The notes below the pieces were generated by a model. That model saw nothing but the letters and a program-made list of their open reading frames with translations, was not told the DNA's origin and did not search any database. Position numbers and translations under genes: made by a program. Below, one piece after another: positions 15,344-22,043 of a stretch of DNA of 33,815 nucleotides (its first letter is position 1; every line of letters starts with the position of its first letter). The stretch is from contig NZ_JAAPBF010000062.1 of assembly GCF_022695985.1 (NCBI RefSeq), positions 1 to 33,815 of the forward strand, in the 5' to 3' direction. The stretch is from Streptomyces sp. NP-1717 (GTDB lineage Bacteria > Actinomycetota > Actinomycetes > Streptomycetales > Streptomycetaceae).

Positions 15344-16195
15344 GTGGACCTGACGATCCTCTACCGCGGCCCGCTCGCGTCCTGCGACTACGACTGCCCC
15401 TACTGCCCGTTCGCCAAGCGCCGTGACAGTCCCGTCCAACTGCGCGCGGACCGCGCCGCGCTGGAGCGTTTCACCGCGTGGGCCGCCGAGCGGACGGACG
15501 ACCGGCTGTCGGTCCTGTTCACCCCCTGGGGCGAGGGCCTGACCCGCTCCTGGTACCGGCGCGCGCTCACGGAGCTCTCCCACCTCCCGCACGTGTCGCG
15601 GGTCGCCATCCAGACGAACCTGAGCTGCCGCACGGACTGGCTGAGGTCCGCGGACCCGGCCAAGGTGGCCCTGTGGTGCACGTACCACCCGGGCCAGACG
15701 CCGTACGACCGCTTCCTCACCAAGTGCCGTGAGCTGGGCGACGCGGGCATCCGCTTCAGCGTCGGCATCGTGGGCTTCCCGGACCACCTCGACCAGGCCC
15801 GCCGCCTCCGCGCCGACCTCCCCGAACAGGTCTATCTGTGGGTCAACGCGGCGGAGGGCCGCACCTATTCGGACCCGGAGGCCGCCGACTGGACAGCGGT
15901 CGACCCGCTGTTCCCGTACAGCCGCCACCCCCACCGCTCGGCCGGACTGCCGTGCCGGACGGGCGAATCGGTGATCTCGGTGGACGGCGAGGGCACGGTC
16001 CGCCGCTGCCACTTCGTCCCGGCGGAGCTGGGCAATCTCTACGACGGTTCGTACCGCGCGGCCCTGAAGCCCCGCGCCTGCCCGCTGACCACCTGCGACT
16101 GCCACATCGGCTACGTCCACCTGGAGACGCTGCCGCTGTACGACGTCTTCGCGGGCGGCGTCCTGGAACGGATACCGGCCGCGCCGAGCCGGTGA
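15344..16195 (+). CDS. STM4011-family radical SAM protein
   Basis: A 283-aa radical SAM protein, last gene of the operon. GTG at 15344 has only a weak purine-rich site (GAGACAGA). The cluster motif is SCDYDCPYC (Cys14, Cys18, Cys21), at the extreme N-terminus. FTPWGEGLTRSWY takes the place of the GGEP motif, and ALWCTYHPGQTPYDRF and FSVGIVGFPDHLD follow. The C-terminal region is Cys-rich: GLPCRTG, VRRCHFVP and CPLTTCDCHIGY, which could hold a second Fe-S cluster as in SPASM-type maturases. The start codon follows two tandem copies of a 12-base unit. It is convergent with an SGNH hydrolase gene 21 bases away. Function unknown; partner of the STM4012-type enzyme by context. Confidence 0.86.
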   Translation: MDLTILYRGPLASCDYDCPYCPFAKRRDSPVQLRADRAALERFTAWAAERTDDRLSVLFTPWGEGLTRSWYRRALTELSHLPHVSRVAIQTNLSCRTDWLRSADPAKVALWCTYHPGQTPYDRFLTKCRELGDAGIRFSVGIVGFPDHLDQARRLRADLPEQVYLWVNAAEGRTYSDPEAADWTAVDPLFPYSRHPHRSAGLPCRTGESVISVDGEGTVRRCHFVPAELGNLYDGSYRAALKPRACPLTTCDCHIGYVHLETLPLYDVFAGGVLERIPAAPSR

Positions 16196-16216
16196 CATGT
16201 CCTCGGTGACCGGGTG

Positions 16217-17044
16217 TCAGTGACGCGTCAGCGGCAGCAGGTCCGGGCGTTTGGCGACCGTGTGGTCGCCCGAGGATTCGCCGCGGATGCGGCGGCCGAT
16301 CCAGGGGACCAGGTATTCGCGCGCCCACTGCATGTCGTCGCGCCGGACCTCCAGCGTGCCGCGCGGGGGCAGGGGCGGCCACGGCTGGTCGGGGTCGGCC
16401 GGCACGTCGAGGCCGAGGACCTGGGCCGCGCGCAGGGCCACGCGGGTGTGGCCCTCCGGGGACAGATGCAGCCGGTCGCCGTCCCAGGCGCGGCGGTCCT
16501 GGACGGATCGGAGCGACCACAGGTCCAGGACCGGGCAGTCGTGGCGGTCGGCGATGGAGCGGACGTGCGCGGTGAACGTGGCTATCTTGCCGCGCAGATG
16601 GCGCAGCACGGGCACGCCGCGGGTGTCGAACCCGGTCGGGACCATGACCGTGCCGACCACGCTCGTCAGATCCGCCAGCGCGCGTTCGAAGCGTTCCGCG
16701 ACGTCGTCGGGGTCGCTGCCGGGACGGATGATGTCGTTGCCGCCGGCGCAGAACGTCACCAGGTCCGGGGCGAGCCGCTTGGCGCGCGGGATCTGCTCGG
16801 CCACGATCTGGTCGAGCAGCCGGCCCCGTACGGCGAGATTGGCGTACCGGAACGACCCGTGGTGCGGATCGTCGACCGCCGCTCCGTCGGGTGTCTGGTC
16901 GGCGAGCAGTACGGCGAGCCGGTCCGCCCAGCCGACGAACACTCCGCCCGGTCCGGGATCGCCGACGCCTTCGGTGAAACTGTCACCGATGGCGGCGTAC
17001 GACCCGAAGGCACTTCTGGTTTCTCTTCTCGAATCGTCAGCCAC
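16217..17044 (-). CDS. SGNH/GDSL-family esterase or lipase-like hydrolase
   Basis: A 275-aa SGNH hydrolase. GTG at 17044 has AAGGA about ten bases upstream. Block I is AIGDSFTEG (nucleophile Ser22), block II centres on YANLAVRG (Gly73), block III is CAGGNDI (Asn103) and block V is DGDRLHLSPEGH (Asp190, His193). These form the oxyanion hole and catalytic triad of GDSL enzymes. There is no signal peptide, so unlike many Streptomyces esterases it is probably cytoplasmic. The C-terminal region has PPRGTLEVRRDDMQWAREYLVPWIGRRIRGES, a conserved ending of this actinobacterial subgroup. Substrate unknown, typically acyl esters of lipids or carbohydrates. Overlapping dyads lie in its promoter region. 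Confidence 0.88.
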   Translation of the reverse strand: MADDSRRETRSAFGSYAAIGDSFTEGVGDPGPGGVFVGWADRLAVLLADQTPDGAAVDDPHHGSFRYANLAVRGRLLDQIVAEQIPRAKRLAPDLVTFCAGGNDIIRPGSDPDDVAERFERALADLTSVVGTVMVPTGFDTRGVPVLRHLRGKIATFTAHVRSIADRHDCPVLDLWSLRSVQDRRAWDGDRLHLSPEGHTRVALRAAQVLGLDVPADPDQPWPPLPPRGTLEVRRDDMQWAREYLVPWIGRRIRGESSGDHTVAKRPDLLPLTRH

Positions 17045-17062
17045 AGCGGAACATCCTTCACC

Positions 17063-17090
17063 CGCGTATGTGACCTACGCGACCGTAAGG
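17063..17090 (-). promoter_or_regulatory. Operator-like dyads upstream of the SGNH hydrolase gene
   Basis: CGCGTA and TACGCG (17063-17068 and 17076-17081) form a perfect 6-base inverted repeat. Overlapping it is CCTACGCGACCGTAAGG (17074-17090), a near-palindrome of CTTACG..CGTAGG form. They lie 20-46 bases before the gene, where a repressor would act. I recall TTACG..CGTAG-type sites near lipid-metabolism genes of actinobacteria, but the regulator here is not identified. Confidence 0.4.
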
Positions 17091-17149
17091 AGGGGTTGAC
17101 GCCGGTGAGAAACACCACCGGTCAAAATTCGTTCAAGCCGGAATAGGGG

Positions 17150-17192
17150 AAAGGCCGTTGGCCGGCACCCGGGGTGCCGGCCAACGGCCTTT
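17150..17192. terminator. Strong bidirectional-looking hairpin terminator after the M23 peptidase gene
   Basis: The arms 17150-17169 and 17173-17192 pair perfectly over 20 bases (AAAGGCCGTTGGCCGGCACC and its complement) around a 3-base loop. The plus side ends CCTTTTCTCG and the minus side CCTTTCCCC, so both ends have short T tracts. It lies 18 bases past the M23 stop on the minus strand and separates that gene from the SGNH gene. Confidence 0.85.
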
Positions 17193-17210
17193 TCTCGTGG
17201 TGGAACGGGG

Positions 17211-18143
17211 TCAGAGGGAAACGCCGTGTCCGCGCAGGTAGGCCAGCGGGTCGACGTCCGAGCCGTAACTCGGGCCGGTGCGGATCTCGAAGTGCAGGTG
17301 CGGACCGGTGGAGTTGCCGGTGGAACCGGAGAGGCCGATCTGGTCGCCGCCGGAGACACTCTGGCCCGCCGAGACGGCGAGCGAGGACAGGTGGGCGTAC
17401 TGCGAGTACTGGCCGTCGTCGTGCTTGATGACGACCTCGTTGCCGTACGACCCGGACCAGCCGGCCGAGACGACGGTGCCGGGGCCGACCGCCTTGACGG
17501 TGGTGCCCGAGGCGGCCGCGAAGTCCACACCGGTGTGGTAGCCGCTGGCCCAGCTGCCGCCGGCCGCGCGGTAGGCGGTGGTGGGGGTCGCGCCGTCGAC
17601 GGGGGCGGTGTAGCCGGAGCCGTTGCTCTGCGCGGCGGGCTCGTTCGCCGAGGTGGTGTCCGCCTCCGGGGCGGGCTTCGCCGGGGCGGCGGGCTTCGCG
17701 GGGGCCTTCTTCTTCGGGGTGGCCTCGGCCTTGCCCTCGGAGGACGCCTTGCTCTTCGCGCCGATGGTGAGCTTGAGACCCGGGTGGATCAGCGACGGGT
17801 CGTCGCCGACGGCCTCGCGGTTGTCCTTGTACAGCTTGTGCCAGCCGCCGCCGACCTTCTGCGTCTCGGCGATCTTGGCGAGGTAGTCCCCGGCCTTGAC
17901 CGAGTACGTCTTCACGGTCTTGGCGGTGGCGGCCTGCTTCGCCGTCTGCGCGGCGGGAGCGGCGTGCGCGGCGGCCACGGTGCGCTCCGGCGCGGCGGAC
18001 GGAGCGGCGGCCTGCTCGGCCGCGTGCGCGCCGGTGGCACCGATGAGCGGAATTGCGATGGCGGCGCCACCCGTTCCGGCGGCGACGAATCCGCGGGTGA
18101 TCGGGTTGGTCCTCGGACGACGGTGCTTACCCTTTCCGGGCAT
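17211..18143 (-). CDS. Secreted LysM and M23 peptidoglycan endopeptidase
   Basis: A 310-aa cell-wall hydrolase. ATG at 18143 has GAGAGGA upstream, directly after the riboswitch. The N-terminus is a secretion signal (KGKHRRPR basic start, hydrophobic core about 18-38, likely cut after AHA near 41). An Ala-rich linker leads to a LysM domain (about 78-128: YSVKAGDYLAKIAE..GGWHKLYKDNREAVGDDPSLIHPGLKLTI) that binds peptidoglycan. A Lys/Ala/Pro linker joins it to the M23 domain (about 195-300), with Zn ligands His203 and Asp207 (YHTGVDFA) and His284 in PHLHFEI (His282 catalytic). M23 enzymes cut peptide cross-bridges. Control by a c-di-AMP riboswitch fits known Streptomyces cell-wall hydrolase genes, linking wall remodelling to the nucleotide signal. 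A hairpin terminator follows. Confidence 0.93.
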   Translation of the reverse strand: MPGKGKHRRPRTNPITRGFVAAGTGGAAIAIPLIGATGAHAAEQAAAPSAAPERTVAAAHAAPAAQTAKQAATAKTVKTYSVKAGDYLAKIAETQKVGGGWHKLYKDNREAVGDDPSLIHPGLKLTIGAKSKASSEGKAEATPKKKAPAKPAAPAKPAPEADTTSANEPAAQSNGSGYTAPVDGATPTTAYRAAGGSWASGYHTGVDFAAASGTTVKAVGPGTVVSAGWSGSYGNEVVIKHDDGQYSQYAHLSSLAVSAGQSVSGGDQIGLSGSTGNSTGPHLHFEIRTGPSYGSDVDPLAYLRGHGVSL

Positions 18144-18160
18144 GGCGGATTCCTCTCCGG

Positions 18161-18335
18161 CGCCTGCGAGGTGAGCTGTCGGGTTCGGGCTGGAGATGCC
18201 CGGCCGCGCCGTGACGCGACTTCACCCCGAGCCGTCCGGAATTCCGGACCGGCGTACTACCTGGGTCCCCCGCTCCTGCCACACGTGGATGAGTGCTGGG
18301 TGGATGCGGATTCCGAACGGCGGCAGGATTCGGCG
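18161..18335 (-). ncRNA. c-di-AMP riboswitch (ydaO/yuaA type)
   Basis: On the minus strand the leader contains the hallmark ydaO blocks in order: GGAGCGGGGGACCCAGGTAG, then CTCGGGGTGAAGTCGCG, then CGGGCATCTCCAGCCCGAA, then CCCGACAGCTCACCTCGCAG. The closing helix P1 can pair CGCC (18335-18332) with GGCG (18164-18161). TCCTGCC and GGCAGGA form the helix before GCGGGGGACCC, as in the Bacillus aptamer. The Shine-Dalgarno GAGAGGA of the M23 gene follows the closing helix by only a few bases. In Streptomyces this class controls secreted cell-wall hydrolases such as RpfA, generally lowering expression when c-di-AMP is bound. The 5' limit is set by pairing, not by a mapped transcript. Confidence 0.9.
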
Positions 18336-18707
18336 ATCCGCTCGGATTGCGGTGACGGTAAGCCGGGCGGACCGACCCGTACAAGCCGTCGTTTTCCTCC
18401 GGCAATCCGTCATTGGATATCGGTCTCCACGGGCGGTCACCCTGCGTGGATTACGGATCTTCGAATTCCGGACGCCGCCCCAATTCCCCTTCCGGACGCC
18501 GCCACACACCGTCACGGATATGATCTGGCTCACCAGTCGAGGACGATCTGCACCCATCTATGCCGCGACCAGGGCAGGTTGGCCGCAATGACTCAATACG
18601 GACAGAAGCCGCATTAATGAAGCGATTTCGACGGGAGGGGATGTCGTAAAGTCGGAGCGCGACAGCGTCGGCGACGAGCGCCGGCCGCAGACGCGGAGGA
18701 GCTCTAC
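18336..18707. other. Divergent promoter region between riboswitch and tyrosine phosphatase gene
   Basis: These 372 bases hold no credible gene. They must contain the promoter of the riboswitch transcript (minus) and of the phosphatase gene (plus). TAAAGT at 18647-18652 is a possible -10 for the latter, without a clear -35. A direct repeat, TTCCGGACGCCGCC at 18466-18479 and 18490-18503, stands out (24-base period, each preceded nearby by AATTCC). The local base composition is less GC-rich than the flanking genes. Confidence 0.5.
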
Positions 18708-19523
18708 GTGACGCACGAGGTGCCGCAGCAGGTCCCGCCGGCCGAGCCCGAACTGGCCGGCGTACGCAACTTCCGCGACGTGGGCGGTCTGCCGACCGCC
18801 GACGGACGGCGCGTACGGTACGGACGGCTCTTCCGCAGCGGCCACCTCGCGCACGCCACGGCCGAGGACACGGAGTTCCTGAGGTCACTGGGCCTGCATA
18901 CGGTCTTCGACTTCCGCAACGCGGCCGACCAGAAGCTGGACGGTCTGGACGTCGAGCTGACCGGCGTGCGCAACGTGAACATTCCGCTCACCGACCCGGC
19001 CGACGGGACCGAGTTCTGGAAGATGGTCCGTGACGGCGATCTGGACCAGCTCCGGTCGATCCTCGCCGACGGCAAGGGCGTGGCCCGGATGTCCGCCTCC
19101 TACCGTTCGATCGTGCTGGACCGTACGGCCGAGCACCGGCGTGTGCTGCACGCTCTGGCCGAGGAGAGTCTGCCCGCCCTGATGCACTGCGCGGCGGGCA
19201 AGGACAGGGCCGGGCTCTCCATCGCGGTGTCGCTGCTCGCCGTGGGCGTGGAGCGGGAGGCGATCGAGACGGACTATCTGAAGTCGAACGAGCCGCACCG
19301 CAGGTACCGGGTGCGGCGCAGCGATCCGACGCCCGGCGGGACTTCGCCGGAGGTGATGGAGCTGCTGGCGCCGCTCTTCGACGCGCGCGCCGAGTACCTC
19401 GAAACTGCCTTCACGACGATGGAGGAGACGTGGGGCAGCATCGACCGCTATCTCACGGACGGCCTGGGCCTGACGGACGAGACGCGCGAACGGCTGCGGA
19501 GCCGGCTCGTCGACGAGGCGTGA
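18708..19523 (+). CDS. Tyrosine-protein phosphatase (IphP-like)
   Basis: A 271-aa dual-specificity-type phosphatase. GTG at 18708 has a strong GGAGGAG site. The N-terminal ELAGVRNFRDVGGLPTADGRRVRYGRLFRSG (about 15-45) is the IphP/AF-IPPase signature. The catalytic P-loop is MHCAAGKDRAGL (Cys161, Arg167: C-x5-R with the Lys-Asp variant typical of lipid/inositol-phosphate phosphatases such as MptpB). VFDFRNAADQ and the C-terminal FTTMEETWGSIDRYLTDGLGLT also fit. No signal peptide. Likely substrates are phosphotyrosine proteins or phosphoinositides (family knowledge). It is convergent with the DUF6126-like gene, with 34 bases between stops. Confidence 0.9.
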   Translation: MTHEVPQQVPPAEPELAGVRNFRDVGGLPTADGRRVRYGRLFRSGHLAHATAEDTEFLRSLGLHTVFDFRNAADQKLDGLDVELTGVRNVNIPLTDPADGTEFWKMVRDGDLDQLRSILADGKGVARMSASYRSIVLDRTAEHRRVLHALAEESLPALMHCAAGKDRAGLSIAVSLLAVGVEREAIETDYLKSNEPHRRYRVRRSDPTPGGTSPEVMELLAPLFDARAEYLETAFTTMEETWGSIDRYLTDGLGLTDETRERLRSRLVDEA

Positions 19524-19530
19524 CGCGTCC

Positions 19531-19553
19531 GGCCGGCCGGCGCCGGTCCGGCC
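19531..19553. terminator. Weak GC hairpin between convergent genes
   Basis: GGCCGG (19531-19536) and CCGGCC (19548-19553) flank a second internal palindrome CCGGCGCCGG. It lies in the 34-base gap between two convergent stop codons. No T-run is present, so termination is only a guess. Confidence 0.3.
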
Positions 19554-19557
19554 CGCC

Positions 19558-19755
19558 TCAGCGGCCCTGCGCGCCCGCCTCGAAGAGCAGGTAGAGGAAG
19601 CCGGCCAGGACATGGCCGGCCACGAGGTAGGCGAAGAGCCGGATGGCGAGGCCGCGCGGGAAGTTGCGCTCCTCGTCCATGACGGGCTCGGCGGGGCTCT
19701 CGGCCCTCGCCTCCGGCTCGCGCGCGGCGGCGGGGTCCACGGGGTTGTCGGACAC
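19558..19755 (-). CDS. DUF6126-like small membrane protein
   Basis: A 65-aa protein. I chose GTG at 19755 because AGAGAGGT lies seven bases upstream; an ATG at 19773 in the same frame has no site. The first half is acidic and Pro/Ala-rich (SDNPVDPAAAREPEARAES), then MDEERNFPRGLAIRLFAYLVAGHVLAGFLYLLFEAGAQ gives one membrane helix (about residues 36-60). This is the layout of DUF6126 proteins, which I remember as partners of XRE-cupin regulators in Streptomyces. It follows the XRE-cupin gene by 39 bases on the same strand and is probably cotranscribed. It may correspond to the small hydrophobic protein at the end of the S. coelicolor hopanoid region (SCO6771, from memory). Function unknown. Confidence 0.75.
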   Translation of the reverse strand: MSDNPVDPAAAREPEARAESPAEPVMDEERNFPRGLAIRLFAYLVAGHVLAGFLYLLFEAGAQGR

Positions 19756-19794
19756 GGGGATGACCTCTCTCATCTGGTCGGAACCGAGGGCGGA

Positions 19795-20421
19795 TCAGCG
19801 GCGGTGGGCCCCGCCCGGCAGACACAGCTCGGCGGTCGGGCTGGTCAGCAGGGTGTGCACGAACAGCAGCTCGGCGGCGTCGGGGCCCGCCGCCGCGAGA
19901 CGGTGCGGTGTCATCGAGTCGAAGTGGGCGCTGTCGCCCGGCCCGAGCACATGGACGGCGTCCCCGAGGCCCAGCCGGAGCCGGCCCTGAAGGACATGGA
20001 TCCACTCCTCCCCCGGGTGGACACGGACGAGGTCGCCCTGCGCCCCGTAGGGCACCGTCACACGCAGCGGCTGCATCGCCCGGCCGGAGGAGCTGCCCGC
20101 CTGCCGGTAGATCCAGCCGTCGGCCTCCACCGGTTCCGCCCGCGCGGCGCGGATGACGGGGTCGCGTTCGGGCGGCTCCTCGCCCAGCAGTTCGGAGACC
20201 GTCGTACCGTAGACACGCGCGAGTCCGAGCAGCATCGGCAGCGAGGGCTGGCGGCGCCCGGTCTCCAGCCGGGAGAGATGGGCCGGGGAGAGCCCGGCCC
20301 GTGCGGCGGCGGCCTCCAGGGTGAGGCCGCGGCCGCGTCGCAGTTCGCGCAGCTGTGGCGCGACGTCCGGCAGGGCCTCTGTCGCGGGGTCGTGCCCGCC
20401 GATGGCGGCTGGGTCGGTCAT
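19795..20421 (-). CDS. XRE-family regulator with cupin domain
   Basis: A 208-aa transcription factor. An N-terminal XRE helix-turn-helix (about residues 21-78) contains LRELRRGRGLTLEAAAARAGLSPAHLSRLETGRRQPSLPMLLGLARVYGTTVSELL. A C-terminal cupin (about 120-200) contains VRVHPGEEWIHVLQGRLRLGLGDAVHVLGPGDSAHFDSMTPHRL, with the His/Glu ligand positions of small-molecule-sensing cupins. The ATG at 20421 has GGAGG only one base away, too close to be ideal, so the true start or leader is uncertain. Two direct repeats of GAGGCAAA-CTC type just upstream look like its own operator. It lies directly downstream of hpnO and matches the DNA-binding protein I remember at the same place in S. coelicolor (SCO6770), so regulation of hopanoid genes is possible but unproven. 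Confidence 0.87.
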   Translation of the reverse strand: MTDPAAIGGHDPATEALPDVAPQLRELRRGRGLTLEAAAARAGLSPAHLSRLETGRRQPSLPMLLGLARVYGTTVSELLGEEPPERDPVIRAARAEPVEADGWIYRQAGSSSGRAMQPLRVTVPYGAQGDLVRVHPGEEWIHVLQGRLRLGLGDAVHVLGPGDSAHFDSMTPHRLAAAGPDAAELLFVHTLLTSPTAELCLPGGAHRR

Positions 20422-20449
20422 GCCTCCATTGCGCCAGGAATTTTCCTCT

Positions 20450-20481
20450 GAGGCAAATCTCTTACCTGAGAGGCAAACCTC
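20450..20481 (-). promoter_or_regulatory. Tandem operator for the XRE-cupin regulator
   Basis: GAGGCAAATCTC (20450-20461) and GAGGCAAACCTC (20470-20481) are 11/12 identical direct repeats, exactly 20 bases apart (two helical turns, same face of DNA). The second is itself a GAGG-N4-CCTC palindrome. They sit 29-60 bases before the XRE start, in the 64-base gap after hpnO. Autoregulation is the natural inference. Confidence 0.65.
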
Positions 20482-20485
20482 CTGC

Positions 20486-21940
20486 TCAACGGTTGGCGAT
20501 CGCCTGCTTCACCAGCGTCCTGCCGAAGTCCCACATCAGCCCGCCGCCCTGGTGTGCGTCGTCCATGACAGCCGTGAAGGCCGTCACGAAGCGGTCGACC
20601 TCCCGCTCCCCGATCGTCAGCGGCGGAATCAGCTTGATCACTTCCAGCTCGTCCCCGGAGACCTGGGTGAGGATGCGGTGCTTGTGGAGGAGCGGCGCCA
20701 CGACCATCTGCGCGAAGAGACCCTTCCGGGCGGTCTGGAGCATCGTCCAGCGCCCGCGCAGTCCGATCGACGCCGGTCTCCCGAACTCGATGCCGATCAT
20801 CAGCCCCCGGCCGCGCACCTCGCTCAGGAACTCGTACCGGTCGACCAGGGCCGCCAGCCGCGACCGGAGCAGTTCGCCGGTCGTCCGGGCGTTGGCGACG
20901 ATCTTCTCGTCCTCGATCACCGACAGGACGGCGAGCCCCGCGGCCATCGCCTGTGCGTTGGATCCGAAGCTGGCCGAATGGACCAGCACGCGGTCCATCG
21001 ACGAGTAGACCTTTTTGAAGATCCAGTCCTTGCCGAGAGTGGCGCCGACGGGCACGTAGCCGCCGGAGAGCGCCTTCGCGACGCACACCAGGTCCGGCTC
21101 GACGCCGTCCTCGTGCTGGTACGCGTAGAAGTCCCCGGTCCTGCCGAGCCCGGTCTGCACTTCGTCGGCGATGAGCAGCGCCTTGTGCCGGTGGAGCAAC
21201 TCCTGCGCCGCGCGCAGGAAGCCCGGCGGCGTCGCGCGCACGCCCTTGCCCTGGATGGGTTCGACGACGAAGCCCGCGACGTCTCCGCGCTTCAACTCCC
21301 TTTCCAGCCCGTCGAGATCACCGAGGGCGAGCGCGGTGTCGGGGAGCAGCGGGGCGAAGCCGTCGCGGAAGCCGGCCTCGCCGTTGACCGAGAGCGAGCC
21401 GGTGGTCAGGCCGTGGAAGGCGTGGGAGCAGTAGAGGATCCTGGGCCTGCCGGTGGCGTACCTGGCGAATTTCAGCGCGGTCTCGACGGCTTCCGTTCCG
21501 CTGTTGCCGAAGAAGACGCGGTCCAGGTGCGGGCTGTGCGTGAGCAGCTTCTCGGCGAGCAGGCCGGGCAGCGGCTGGCAGTCGAAGCGGGTGAGGTCGG
21601 CGAGCGAGGCGTCGAGTACGTCGTGCAGGGCCTTGCGTACGACGGGGTGGTGCCGGCCGAGGCCCATGACGCCGAAGCCGGCGAGCATGTCGAGGTAGTC
21701 GTTGCCCTCGGCGTCCCAGAAGTAGGGGCCCTCGGCGCGTTCGTAGACCTTGTCGAAGCCGATGGTCCGCAGCATGCGCGGGAGTTGGTGGTTGAGGTGC
21801 GCGGTGTGCAACTCGTAGCGTTCGCCGCCGCGTTCGGCGAGGAGCTTCGCGAGGTCGAAGCTTTTGCCCCGCGCGTCCGGCTCGCGTGCCGCACGGGGCG
21901 GGGTGCCGCTCTCCGTACCGCTCTCGCTGGACTTGGTCAT
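20486..21940 (-). CDS. hpnO: Class III aminotransferase HpnO, aminobacteriohopanetriol formation
   Basis: A 484-aa PLP-dependent aminotransferase. ATG at 21940 has a GGGAGGAG-like site. Motifs are GNSGTEAVETALKFAR (145-160, phosphate-binding), SHAFHG (172-177), VVEPIQGKGV (225-234), LIADEVQTGLGRTG (256-269) and the Schiff-base Lys289 in AKALSGGYVPVG. The N-terminal extension (1-30) is polar and low-complexity. In hopanoid clusters this family (HpnO, earlier Orf18) aminates ribosylhopane to 35-aminobacteriohopane-32,33,34-triol, the main extended hopanoid of Streptomyces. Context, directly after hpnH, supports this over general acetylornithine or aspartate aminotransferase names. A long hairpin lies between it and hpnH. 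Confidence 0.87.
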   Translation of the reverse strand: MTKSSESGTESGTPPRAAREPDARGKSFDLAKLLAERGGERYELHTAHLNHQLPRMLRTIGFDKVYERAEGPYFWDAEGNDYLDMLAGFGVMGLGRHHPVVRKALHDVLDASLADLTRFDCQPLPGLLAEKLLTHSPHLDRVFFGNSGTEAVETALKFARYATGRPRILYCSHAFHGLTTGSLSVNGEAGFRDGFAPLLPDTALALGDLDGLERELKRGDVAGFVVEPIQGKGVRATPPGFLRAAQELLHRHKALLIADEVQTGLGRTGDFYAYQHEDGVEPDLVCVAKALSGGYVPVGATLGKDWIFKKVYSSMDRVLVHSASFGSNAQAMAAGLAVLSVIEDEKIVANARTTGELLRSRLAALVDRYEFLSEVRGRGLMIGIEFGRPASIGLRGRWTMLQTARKGLFAQMVVAPLLHKHRILTQVSGDELEVIKLIPPLTIGEREVDRFVTAFTAVMDDAHQGGGLMWDFGRTLVKQAIANR

Positions 21941-21981
21941 CGTGTGGTCTCCTCCCGGAGCTGTGACCGCCGGCCGGGGCG

Positions 21982-22017
21982 CCGGAAGGACGGCGGCGGG
22001 CGCCGCCGTCCTTCCGG
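21982..22017 (-). terminator. 17-bp perfect hairpin between hpnH and hpnO
   Basis: Arms 21982-21998 (CCGGAAGGACGGCGGCG) and 22001-22017 are exact complements with a 2-base gap, so the real loop is a few bases larger. It lies 27 bases after the hpnH stop and 42 bases before the hpnO start. No T-run follows on the minus strand. It could reduce readthrough into hpnO or mark an mRNA processing point. Confidence 0.55.
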
Positions 22018-22043
22018 TGGCCGTGGTGTCGCGGGCCGCCGGT

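Noticed and set aside
10006..16195. Classical RiPP precursor gene near the radical SAM genes
   Set aside because: I looked for a short frame with a ribosome site and a leader/core layout in the gaps and flanks and found none; the STM4015 C-terminal tails are the only substrate candidate I can support.
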